DNA from: Candidatus Altimarinota bacterium
GTDB taxonomy: Bacteria > Patescibacteriota > Gracilibacteria > UM-FILTER-43-11
Direction of reading: 5' to 3'
Length of the DNA stretch: 12,503 nt
NCBI GenBank assembly: GCA_029934675.1
Contig: JAOZLT010000024.1
Coordinates: 1-12,503, forward strand
Positions 1 through 6,191 of this stretch are shown here, piece after piece; positions within the stretch are counted from its first letter, which is position 1; the number at the start of each line of letters is the position of its first letter. The notes beneath the pieces are model-generated. The model was not told the origin of the DNA and did no database searches. It was given only the letters and a program-made list of their open reading frames with translations. A program made the position numbers and the translations under genes.

Positions 1-69
1 TCAGTAGAAATCAGCTTAAAATGTTCGATTGGAGAAAAAACTGGTGAAGCTCCAAGGATAAGGCATTGA
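1..69 (+). CDS. Possible 3' end of an upstream gene (partial)
   Basis: Reading from base 1, the first frame is open for 22 codons and ends at a TGA at 67-69. The tail reads ...GEKTGEAPRIRH. I do not recognise it. A 22-codon open stretch can occur by chance. If real, it would be the only gene in the window ending in TGA, and the -35 box of the next promoter would overlap its stop codon. Confidence 0.22.
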   Translation, partial: SVEISLKCSIGEKTGEAPRIRH

Positions 70-94
70 TTTTTCGAGATAAATCTGCTATAAT
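66..94 (+). promoter_or_regulatory. Promoter of the zinc-ribbon gene
   Basis: TTGATT at 66-71 is separated by exactly 17 bases from a perfect TATAAT at 89-94. A TG two bases upstream of the -10 (TGC at 86-88) makes it an extended -10. Transcription should begin near base 101. The TTG at 110 would then lie only 9 bases from the 5' end, which favours the ATG at 140 as the start codon. Confidence 0.75.
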
Positions 95-139
95 TATTAG
101 ATTTCTTTTTTGAAGTCGAAAAATAAAAATAAAAACAAA

Positions 140-481
140 ATGATGAACCAATACGATATACATGAGATAATCTCTCAGATTTCACAGTCTCTGGAGTGTC
201 CTGAATGTAAAGCTAAAATCCTTCCTCACAATATCAATATTACAGATATCGTGGGTTCTGATTGTATGTTTGATGTAGTTTGCGATAAATGCAAAACAGA
301 GATGACACTTTCTGCTCATATCGAAAAAACAACAACTGAAGAAGCTATGACTCGTAACTCATCCTCTCAGATAGTACACGATAATATTGTTGAGGAAGGT
401 GTGACTGCTAAAGAAGTTCAATTAATAAAAGAGGAACTGAAGAATTTTTCAGGGAGTTTTATAGAAACGTTCTGTCGCTAA
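140..481 (+). CDS. Small zinc-ribbon protein of unknown function
   Basis: A 113-residue protein if it starts at the ATG at 140; a second ATG follows at 143 and a TTG at 110 would add ten Lys/Asn-rich residues. I prefer the ATG because the predicted transcription start is near 101 and the TTG extension is low-complexity. Cysteines C20-P-E-C23 and C48-D-K-C51 form two CX2C knuckles about 24 residues apart, typical of a structural zinc ribbon; C42 is an extra cysteine. A Thr/Ser/Glu-rich linker (about residues 62-88) leads to a short helix and an ending (SFIETF) in which hydrophobic residues follow a charged helix. No enzyme motif, signal peptide or membrane segment is visible. The gene has its own promoter and converges on dnaA with about 110 bases between the stops. 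Function is unknown; DNA, RNA or protein binding are all possible. Confidence 0.7.
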   Translation: MMNQYDIHEIISQISQSLECPECKAKILPHNINITDIVGSDCMFDVVCDKCKTEMTLSAHIEKTTTEEAMTRNSSSQIVHDNIVEEGVTAKEVQLIKEELKNFSGSFIETFCR

Positions 482-482
482 T

Positions 483-587
483 GCGGAAGCTCGAATATCG
501 AAATGCGAAATGCGAAACAAATTCGAATTTTGAAATTTTGAATATTCGAAATTCCTTCGAGTTTCGAGATTCGGATTTCGGATTTTT
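483..587. repeat. TTCGAA-type short-repeat gap between convergent genes
   Basis: Nearly the whole gap is built from variants of TTCGAA and CGAAAT. Examples are a tandem GCGAAAT pair near 504-518, AATTCGAA, ATATTCGAAATT and TTCGAGTTTCGAG. The variants occur in both orientations and so can pair with each other. No open reading frame is supported. It looks like a degenerate repeat expansion rather than a decayed gene. Confidence 0.6.
546..587 (+). terminator. Possible hairpin terminator of the zinc-ribbon gene
   Basis: TCGAAATTC (546-554) and GAGTTTCGA (559-567) pair over 9 bp, including one G-T wobble, with a four-base CTTC loop. A run of five T follows at 583-587, about 15 bases after the stem. 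That distance is longer than in a textbook intrinsic terminator and the stem is AT-rich, so this is tentative. A 12-bp perfect palindrome at 587-598 overlaps the dnaA stop codon. Confidence 0.3.
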
Positions 588-590
588 ACA

Positions 591-2003
591 CTAGTGTATT
601 CCTGCTTCTCTAGTAATCGCATTTACATCACAAAGGAGTTGACGGTTGTTTTTTAGTTGTGCCTGCATACGACTAATAGCGTTCATAACTGTAGTATGAT
701 TACGATTGCCAAGATACTGACCAATTTTAGCAAGCGATAGACGGAGTTTAGATTTTGCTAAATACATTATAATTTGTCTTGGTTGTAAGTATTCGCGTGC
801 ACGAGATTCACCGAGAACCTCGCTTTTTGGAATTGTATAATATTCGGCAACAAAATCTGTCAGCTGTTCTAAGGTTACGGCGTGATGAGGAGTATTATTT
901 TCTTTTATAAATCCAACCATCTTAACTTCTTGTTTTGTTCGTTTAATAATTTCAGCAACTGACTTTACGGTTGGAGATACGTTTTCCAATTCATACTGAG
1001 CTACCGCCTGATTTAATACGCCTATTAAGGCTCTTACAGAAGTATCTATATTGAATGATATAAACTCTAAAACCTGCTCATTGATAAACACTTCTTTTTC
1101 CTGGCATTTATTGCGGAGAATTGCTAATCGGCTTTCGTAATCAGGCATCTTTACGTCGATTGTCATCCCTGAGCCAAATCTTGAGACTAAACGTTCCTGA
1201 AGCAATTTAAGCTCATGTGGTGAGCGATCGGAACTGATAATTACTTGTTTGCCTGCATCAAACAATGTATTGAATGTGTGAAAAAATTCCTCCTGAGTTC
1301 TGTCTTTATTGGCAATAAACTGAATATCGTCAATTATAAATACATCCACTTTCCTATATTTGTTGCGGAATTTATTCATATTACGAGACTGTATCCCCTC
1401 AATAAGTTCATTTGTAAAACTTTCGGTAGTTGTATATACGACTACTTTCGTCGGGTCATTTGTTAAAACTTCTTTACCAATAGATTGTAGTAAATGAGTT
1501 TTTCCTAAGCCAACTCCACCATAAATAAATAATGGATTGTAATTTTCTCCTGGATGCTTTGCTACTGTAATAGCTGCTGCGTGTGCAAGGCGATTTTCTG
1601 GAGCAATTGTAAAATTATCCATTGAATAACTAGAATTGAACATTTTTGATACCACTCCGCCTACAAGTTTTACTTCTCGTTTATTAGGCAATTTACGAGA
1701 TTCTTTTGCTGGAAAATGCTTTAGTAAATCAACAACTCTTGGATCTGTATCTGCAAGCGTTATGTCGACTTCATATGCTATTTGAGTAATTTTTGAATCG
1801 TGTTTCATTGCTGTTTTCAGAATTAATTTTGAATAATTCTGAGCATGCCAATTTAAGAAAACCGGTAGTGGCAAGCCTACTGTCATTACTCCATTTTCAA
1901 TTTTAAGAATTGCAGTATTCTTAAACCATGTAATAACATTTGCACGCTTAATATCTGCTACAAGGTCTTTGATGATAAGAAGCCATAGGTCTTTATGATT
2001 CAT
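591..2003 (-). CDS. dnaA: Chromosomal replication initiator DnaA
   Basis: AAA+ ATPase that binds the origin and opens it for replication. I start it at the ATG at 2003 (470 aa); the open frame continues to a TTG at 2051 but the extra 16 residues do not look like DnaA. Domain I (about 1-85) begins MNHKDLWLLI. A short linker precedes the AAA+ core with Walker A GGVGLGKTH (162-170), Walker B VFIIDDIQF (221-229), sensor 1 near VIISSDR (254-260), the arginine-finger segment ERLVSRFG (270-277) and sensor 2 around R324. The C-terminal DNA-binding domain contains LQPRQ (R409, matching E. coli R399) and the signature GNRNHTTV at 432-439. This signature normally reads G(G)RDHTTV: the aspartate, which contacts the DnaA box in E. 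coli, is asparagine here (N435). No Shine-Dalgarno is seen. dnaA follows rseP rather than preceding dnaN. Confidence 0.97.
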   Translation of the reverse strand: MNHKDLWLLIIKDLVADIKRANVITWFKNTAILKIENGVMTVGLPLPVFLNWHAQNYSKLILKTAMKHDSKITQIAYEVDITLADTDPRVVDLLKHFPAKESRKLPNKREVKLVGGVVSKMFNSSYSMDNFTIAPENRLAHAAAITVAKHPGENYNPLFIYGGVGLGKTHLLQSIGKEVLTNDPTKVVVYTTTESFTNELIEGIQSRNMNKFRNKYRKVDVFIIDDIQFIANKDRTQEEFFHTFNTLFDAGKQVIISSDRSPHELKLLQERLVSRFGSGMTIDVKMPDYESRLAILRNKCQEKEVFINEQVLEFISFNIDTSVRALIGVLNQAVAQYELENVSPTVKSVAEIIKRTKQEVKMVGFIKENNTPHHAVTLEQLTDFVAEYYTIPKSEVLGESRAREYLQPRQIIMYLAKSKLRLSLAKIGQYLGNRNHTTVMNAISRMQAQLKNNRQLLCDVNAITREAGIH

Positions 2004-2141
2004 AAAATTGAAAGAAATTAAAAAGCATTTTGTTATTTTCTTGCCATACAAAAGTCAAAGGATGATGCTCTGTGTGGAACATCTATTTATATTTTTGTTT
2101 TGAGGGCAATTGGGACTTTTAAGTTTATAATCATTCTCATT

Positions 2142-2269
2142 AATATCAATACTGTTAGGGTTGACCCAATACCTCTAAAATGGTCGTAAAATATCATCAA
2201 ATGAGAATCACCCTTAACTAAGCCATTTTGATTTTTTGAATTGATATTGCGCTATTTTGAAATGATATT
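2142..2269. repeat. TGATATT repeat set upstream of dnaA
   Basis: A 15-base direct repeat TTTTGAAWTGATATT occurs at 2234-2248 and 2255-2269 with one mismatch; the copies start 21 bp apart, about two helical turns. The core TGATATT also appears on the other strand at 2142-2148 and 2190-2196. Four copies lie within 130 bp. AT-rich DNA raises the chance of such 7-mers, but the longer phased pair is harder to dismiss. It may be a binding site for DnaA or another regulator. Confidence 0.45.
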
Positions 2270-2286
2270 TGTACTACTAAAAACTG

Positions 2287-2347
2287 TTGTCGAATTTTCC
2301 GACAAATGAGTTAATTTGCCAAAAGTTGTTGTCGAGATTTCCGACAG
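2287..2347. promoter_or_regulatory. Paired inverted repeats, operator-like or RNA hairpins
   Basis: Copy 1 (2287-2305) is TTGTCG, seven bases, CGACAA. Copy 2 (2329-2347) is TTGTCG, seven bases, CGACAG. The copies are 42 bp apart, close to four helical turns, so a dimeric protein at each would sit on the same face of the DNA. The seven-base centres are also similar (AATTTTC and AGATTTC). The pair lies roughly 45-105 bases downstream of the predicted dnaA transcription start, so it could also form two short hairpins in the leader RNA. The binding factor is unknown. Confidence 0.6.
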
Positions 2348-2397
2348 TATTACCCTAAGCACAAGGTTTTTGTTGAGTGAAATTCGAGGTTGATAAA

Positions 2398-2406
2398 ATT
2401 ATATCA
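2398..2406 (-). promoter_or_regulatory. Extended -10 promoter for dnaA
   Basis: On the minus strand the sequence reads TGATATAAT: a perfect TATAAT (2403-2398) with TG one base upstream. There is no good -35 at 16-18 bases, as expected for a promoter relying on an extended -10. Transcription would start near 2391 and give dnaA a leader of nearly 390 bases. Confidence 0.5.
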
Positions 2407-2537
2407 GAATAGTATTAGATTTGGGTAAGCGTTTTTCTTTGTTTTATTTCAACTACCAACATAATTATTATTTAATCAAAATCAATTCACTCCAACAATG
2501 TACCACTACTACATACCATACAACCCCACTCTCAAGC

Positions 2538-3641
2538 CTAAAACAAATTCATAATATCCTTCCATGTAATCACCAGAATCAACAGCATCAATAAGGCAAA
2601 TCCGATAGTATGAATAATAGTCTCCCACTTAGCATTAGCCTTTTTTCTTGTAATCATCTCAAAGACAATAAACATAAACCTGCCACCATCTAAAGCTGGG
2701 AATGGCATGATATTGATTACACCAAGAGATATGGAAAGAAGTGCTGTAAATTGAACGAGTGCCATAAAACCCTGTTTAGCAAAATAACCTGTCATCTTAT
2801 ATATTCCCACAGGTCCTGCAACACCATCCGGTACGCTGAATTTGGCAACTATGCTAGTGACCACTTTACCAAGCATACCAACTGTTAAAACAGAAAGCCT
2901 ACCTATTTCACTTATTGCCTTAAATGGTGCTATATAAAATGGATATTTAATGTTCTGTACGTTCAATAAGAAGTTTTCTAATGAAATTGTCATACCTAAT
3001 TTACCTTCACTATTTGCCGTTACATCCAATACACTTTCTTTCTCTTCGTGTACAAAAGTAAGCCTTACTACCTCATTTGGCTTTATAACATCTCCCAATA
3101 CCATAGATTCAGTTATAGGAATTCCATTTACAGCAGTAATGTAATCACCTGTTACCAATCCCTTATCGGACAATGGCATATTTGAGTCAATATCGTGCAA
3201 ATAGTAAATTTTTTGAATTTCCACTATCCCAGACTGAACACCGCTATCTATATCTTCTGGAGTTATTAAAAATGGACGCATACCGAATGTAAATCCAATA
3301 GTGATAAGCACCCATGCTAAAACAAAATTCATAAATACTCCACCAACTATCACCTGTGTTCTTTGCCATATTGTTTTTGAAGCAAAACTTTTTTTATCCT
3401 TAAGTACTTTCGGATCAGTTGAATCCTCTCCAAAAAGCCTAACAAATCCTCCAAAGGGTATCCAGTTTAATGAATAAAGCGTATCTTTTTTATCTTTAAA
3501 TAAAGATTTTGCTCTCGGAGGAAGACCTAATCCGAATTCTTCTACTTTAATACCAGCTCTTCTGGCGGCTGTAAAATGACCCCATTCATGAATAAGGATG
3601 AGGATTGAGAAAATTACTATGAAGGATACAATTGTTAGCAT
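2538..3641 (-). CDS. rseP: RseP-like site-2 intramembrane zinc metalloprotease
   Basis: Membrane protease of the M50B family, which cuts substrates such as anti-sigma factors and leftover signal peptides inside the bilayer. The protein is 367 aa. The zinc motif HEWGH (18-22) lies in the first hydrophobic segment, followed by AARRAGIKVEEFGLGLPPR, typical of the family. A second hydrophobic segment spans about 95-120. One PDZ domain is suggested around 155-220 (GLVTGDYITAVNG); E. coli RseP has two. The family segments GPVGI (276-280) and NIMPFPALDGGR (310-321), the latter with the third zinc ligand, precede a final hydrophobic helix (343-359). It follows frr after 76 bases, as in the common pyrH-frr-...-rseP cluster. 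The usual uppS, cdsA and dxr genes are absent from between them. Substrate is not identifiable from the sequence. Confidence 0.93.
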   Translation of the reverse strand: MLTIVSFIVIFSILILIHEWGHFTAARRAGIKVEEFGLGLPPRAKSLFKDKKDTLYSLNWIPFGGFVRLFGEDSTDPKVLKDKKSFASKTIWQRTQVIVGGVFMNFVLAWVLITIGFTFGMRPFLITPEDIDSGVQSGIVEIQKIYYLHDIDSNMPLSDKGLVTGDYITAVNGIPITESMVLGDVIKPNEVVRLTFVHEEKESVLDVTANSEGKLGMTISLENFLLNVQNIKYPFYIAPFKAISEIGRLSVLTVGMLGKVVTSIVAKFSVPDGVAGPVGIYKMTGYFAKQGFMALVQFTALLSISLGVINIMPFPALDGGRFMFIVFEMITRKKANAKWETIIHTIGFALLMLLILVITWKDIMNLF

Positions 3642-3717
3642 TATTATAAGTTAAAAGTTATAAATTAAGAGTTAAGAGTTTGCACTCACAATTATTAACT
3701 CATAATTATTAACTAAA
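3642..3717. repeat. GTTAA-type short repeats between frr and rseP
   Basis: The gap consists of AGTTAAAAGTTATAAATT and AAGAGTTAAGAGTT on the left and inverted relatives AATTATTAACTC and AATTATTAACTAAATT on the right. GAGTTAA and TTAACTC can pair around a small GAGT/ACTC stem. A TATAAT near 3645-3650 (minus strand) is too close to the rseP ATG to be its promoter. Confidence 0.5.
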
Positions 3718-4275
3718 TTAAACGGTCATTACATCACTTTCTTTTTTCTTTGTTGCTTCTTCAATGACATTATTATATTCATCTACTTTGTCCTGAACTT
3801 TCTTTTCATTTCCCTTTAATTCATCTTCACTGATTTCTTTATCTTTCTCCATATTCTTTAAATCATTAAGTGCTTCGTGGCGTGCATTCCGAACTGATAT
3901 TCTGGAATCCTCGGCGAATTTGTGTACCAACTTAACCAAATCCTTTCTTCTTTCTTCTGTAAGAGGTGGTATATTCAAGCGAATAAAGTTTCCATCATTC
4001 TGAGGAGTTAATCCTAAATTAGCTTCCATAACACCTTTTTCAATATTCGTTAACTGATCCTTACTGAATGGCTGAATAGCGAGCTGTGTTGATTCTGGGA
4101 TTGTTATAGTCGCAACACTCTTTAAAGGAACTTTTGCCCCATAGCTTTCTACCATCACACCTTCAACCAACGCAATATTTGCACGGCCTGTTTGGATTTT
4201 TGCGTACTCTTGGTGCAGATGGTCTATAGCATCCACACATTTTAGTTTTAATTCGTCTAGTTGTTCGTTTACCAT
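3718..4275 (-). CDS. frr: Ribosome recycling factor
   Basis: RRF works with EF-G to split post-termination ribosomes. The protein is 185 aa, the same length as the E. coli factor, and collinear over its whole length. Diagnostic segments are KIQTGRANIALVEGVMVES (26-44), the beta-rich domain VPLKSVATITIPESTQLAIQ (49-68), the NDGNFIRLNIPPLTEERR hinge region (93-110) and ISVRNARHEA (126-135), whose R129 and R132 align with conserved arginines of helix 3 (R132 is critical in E. coli). The C-terminal helix is strongly charged. No Shine-Dalgarno precedes the ATG. The gene lies 148 bases after pyrH, the standard order. Confidence 0.97.
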   Translation of the reverse strand: MVNEQLDELKLKCVDAIDHLHQEYAKIQTGRANIALVEGVMVESYGAKVPLKSVATITIPESTQLAIQPFSKDQLTNIEKGVMEANLGLTPQNDGNFIRLNIPPLTEERRKDLVKLVHKFAEDSRISVRNARHEALNDLKNMEKDKEISEDELKGNEKKVQDKVDEYNNVIEEATKKKESDVMTV

Positions 4276-4286
4276 ATTGTTAATAA

Positions 4287-4315
4287 ATTATGAATTATGA
4301 ATTTCCAATTTCCAA
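4287..4315 (-). promoter_or_regulatory. Possible frr promoter made from repeat sequence
   Basis: On the minus strand TTGGAA (4315-4310), 17 bases, then CATAAT (4292-4287). The -35 is part of the TTGGAAATTGGAAATT repeat. Transcription would start near 4280, leaving only about five bases before the frr ATG. This is a moderate match in AT-rich DNA and therefore uncertain. Confidence 0.25.
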
Positions 4316-4410
4316 ATGATTTCGAATTTTTAATTTATAATTTCTAATGAGCTATTCGGTTCTTTAAACATTATTTATTCGATATTAGTCATCATTTGGA
4401 AATTGGAAAT
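4301..4410. repeat. 20-bp perfect inverted repeat between pyrH and frr
   Basis: ATTTCCAATTTCCAAATGAT at 4301-4320 and its exact reverse complement at 4391-4410 enclose 70 bases. Each arm is a tandem of AATTTCC-like units, and one more copy (TTATTGGAAATTATGA) follows the right arm at 4414-4429, reaching the end of pyrH. The transcript between the two genes could fold into a long hairpin. No frame is supported inside. Confidence 0.8.
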
Positions 4411-4423
4411 TGGTTATTGGAAA

Positions 4424-5125
4424 TTATGATACTAGCGTTCCAATCATTTTACCTTCAGCAGCATGAAGAATGGCATCTTTTTTATGCATATTGAATACCA
4501 AAACTTTCATTTTACTTTCTCGACACAAACTAAATGCTGTTTGATCCATTACTTTTAGATTTTTTTCAATTGCTTGTTTAAAGCTAATTTTTGAATATCT
4601 TTTGGCATTTTTAACTTTCTCAGGGTCTGCACTGTAAACTCCATCCACTTTTGTTGCCTTAAGTAATATGTCGCAATTTAACTCAGTTCCCCTGAGTGCT
4701 GCAGCAGTGTCTGTTGTAAAATATGGATTTCCGGTTCCGCCACCACAGATTACGATTCTCTTTTTTTCCAGATGACGCAATGCACGCCTTCGGATGTAAG
4801 GTTCGGCAATTTGTGGTAAATCCAAGCTTGTAGCCACCCTACTATGAACTCCAAGCTTTTCGATAGCACTTTGCAATGCCACACTATTCATAATAGTTGC
4901 CATCATACCCATATAATCCGATGTTGTTCTTTCTATGCCTGCTTTTTTTGTATCTCTGTATCTCCACATATTCCCTCCTCCACACACAATCACAACTTCA
5001 ATACCTTTTTTTTGAACTTTAACAATTTCTTTGGCAATTTTATTAAGCGAATCCACATCAATCCCATCGCCATTCTTATCTCCCAGAACCTCTCCTGATA
5101 TTTTGAGCATTATTCTTTTGTACAT
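4424..5125 (-). CDS. pyrH: Uridylate (UMP) kinase
   Basis: Bacterial UMP kinase of the amino-acid-kinase fold, which phosphorylates UMP to UDP for RNA, DNA and sugar-nucleotide synthesis. The protein is 233 aa, near the usual 235-245. Motifs in order: KISGEVLG (8-15) at the nucleotide-binding start, CGGGNMWR (48-55), SDYMGMMATIMN (69-80), the glycine-rich GGGTGNPYFTTDTAAALR (128-145) that binds substrate, KATKVDGVYSADP (156-168) and MDQTAFSLC (193-201). All key positions are present. A promoter candidate lies 19 bases or more upstream. tsf, its usual upstream neighbour, is not here; the CNMP/GAF gene is instead. Confidence 0.97.
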   Translation of the reverse strand: MYKRIMLKISGEVLGDKNGDGIDVDSLNKIAKEIVKVQKKGIEVVIVCGGGNMWRYRDTKKAGIERTTSDYMGMMATIMNSVALQSAIEKLGVHSRVATSLDLPQIAEPYIRRRALRHLEKKRIVICGGGTGNPYFTTDTAAALRGTELNCDILLKATKVDGVYSADPEKVKNAKRYSKISFKQAIEKNLKVMDQTAFSLCRESKMKVLVFNMHKKDAILHAAEGKMIGTLVS

Positions 5126-5150
5126 AATTGTAAGTTTATTTTCTTTGTGT

Positions 5151-5179
5151 ATCTTACCTTTTTGATTGGAAGATTACAA
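5151..5179 (-). promoter_or_regulatory. Possible pyrH promoter
   Basis: On the minus strand TTGTAA (5179-5174), a 17-base spacer and TAAGAT (5156-5151). Each box matches consensus at four of six bases. Transcription would begin near 5144, about 19 bases before the pyrH ATG. The -35 lies inside the outer arm of the adjoining inverted repeat. Confidence 0.4.
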
Positions 5180-5310
5180 GATTAGAAACGCTTCGCTATT
5201 ATAAAAATTAGAAGATTAAAAAAGTAAAAAGATTAAAATCAGATTACTGTATTAAATAATCTTTATAATCTTCTAATAGCCCCGAAAGAGCGTTTTGTAA
5301 TCTTCTAATT
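5169..5310. repeat. Long nested imperfect inverted repeat between CNMP gene and pyrH
   Basis: Nested complementary pairs occupy most of this 215-base gap: GAAGATTACAA (5169-5179) with TTGTAATCTTC (5295-5305), AAACGC (5186-5191) with GCGTTT (5290-5295), and GCTATTA (5195-5201) with TAATAGC (5274-5280). ATTAGAAGATTA (5207-5218) pairs with TAATCTTCTAAT at 5266-5277, and with a flanking T also at 5298-5310. Together they make one large, interrupted hairpin. No coding frame is supported. Confidence 0.7.
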
Positions 5311-5340
5311 TGGTTTTAGATTATCGGCTTATCCTTAAAA

Positions 5341-6189
5341 CTAAAATCCAATCGGTCGCTGATGAAGGAGTTTTTTGGCTTTATCGGATGCACGACCTGA
5401 TGCGTCTTTGATATTATTGGCAACTAAATCCGCTATAAGTATCAGTAATCGCATGTGATATGAATCATACTGGGTGGCATCATTATTACGCATTAAAATA
5501 ATAGAACCAAGTCCTTTTAGATCTACTATTAGATACTGTCCTTTTTCATTATTAACTTTTTGAGTTTTGTTTAATTCATAGTCACCTAAACTTTTCTCAT
5601 TCAAATCCGGTGTTGAACTATAAAGTGTACGATATGTATTTGTAAAAGGATTTTTTAGCAGCAATAGCCCTTCTTTACTTTCAGTGATGGTAATCAACTT
5701 TTCGACTAAATTCGATGAAAGATTTTTCAAATCATCACTATACATATCTGTTAGTTCACTCATCTCGTAAATTGCGAGTAATTTTGTATTTGTTTTTATC
5801 AATCTACTATTGGCAGTTTCTAGTACGGATAATAAAAAGTTTACTGCTGAATTTGAATCTTCCTCAGTCAGCTTTTTGAATTTTTCCATTGTAAACGACA
5901 TAGTAATTACATCTGTTAGAGCTTTTGCAGTTGCCGGTTTTTTTGTCTTTCCCGAAAACACACCTTCTCCTAAAAATTCACCCGCTTCAACTTGAGCAAT
6001 AACCTTAGGTGTCCCATCCGTTGTCATTTTACTTATCTCAATCTCGCCTTTTAAAATTATATAGAAATTTAGGTCTTCGTCTCCCTCATTGAATATAACA
6101 TCGCCTGCTTTAAAAGTTTTCTCCTCAGCTATTTTGAGAATTTTTTGAATTTTTTTTAATGCCCCTAATTTTTTTTCGTCATTTTCCAT
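5341..6189 (-). CDS. Cyclic-nucleotide-binding-fold plus GAF-like protein, partner of PilT
   Basis: A 282-residue soluble protein with two regions. Residues about 18-110 match the CRP/CNMP beta-barrel: FKAGDVIFNEGDEDLNFYII (26-45), LKGEIEIS (46-53) and the cassette GEFLGEG...KKPATAKA (70-90). In proteins that bind cAMP or cGMP the cassette reads PR(S/T)A; here it is PATA (85-88), so the phosphate-binding arginine is missing. Residues about 135-262 look like a GAF domain: an entry helix, LVEKLITITESKEGLLLL, a central strand pair QYLIVDLKGLGSIILM, and a closing helix SYHMRLLILIADLVANNI. There is no helix-turn-helix, so it is not a CRP-type transcription factor. The gene starts two bases after the pilT stop, so co-transcription and a regulatory role on pilus retraction are likely. 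The ligand is unknown. Confidence 0.8.
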   Translation of the reverse strand: MENDEKKLGALKKIQKILKIAEEKTFKAGDVIFNEGDEDLNFYIILKGEIEISKMTTDGTPKVIAQVEAGEFLGEGVFSGKTKKPATAKALTDVITMSFTMEKFKKLTEEDSNSAVNFLLSVLETANSRLIKTNTKLLAIYEMSELTDMYSDDLKNLSSNLVEKLITITESKEGLLLLKNPFTNTYRTLYSSTPDLNEKSLGDYELNKTQKVNNEKGQYLIVDLKGLGSIILMRNNDATQYDSYHMRLLILIADLVANNIKDASGRASDKAKKLLHQRPIGF

Positions 6190-6191
6190 TT

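Larger units (their letters stand above)
2004..2537. promoter_or_regulatory. dnaA upstream region, 534 bases without a gene
   Basis: No coding frame is supported in either strand. The region holds an extended -10 promoter for dnaA, two matched inverted repeats and a TGATATT repeat set (listed separately), and a 9-bp inverted repeat ATTCTCATT (2133-2141) / AATGAGAAT (2200-2208). No match to the consensus DnaA box TTATCCACA was found by eye; the nearest, TGTTCCACA and TTACCCAAA on the minus strand, have two mismatches each. It could be a long dnaA leader, a replication origin or both. The stretch 2440-2537, just after rseP, shows nothing notable. Confidence 0.55.

Noticed and set aside
110..139. 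TTG start for the zinc-ribbon gene
   Set aside because: It would begin about 9 bases from the predicted transcription start and adds only a Lys/Asn-rich stretch; the ATG at 140 or 143 fits better.
2004..2051. N-terminal extension of DnaA from a TTG
   Set aside because: The 16 extra residues do not match domain I, and the ATG at 2003 gives a normal DnaA beginning and length.
2004..2537. Classical oriC with DnaA boxes
   Set aside because: No TTATCCACA match with fewer than two mismatches was seen, and TAGTAG trio-like stretches are too short to count. The region is kept only as a candidate regulatory region.
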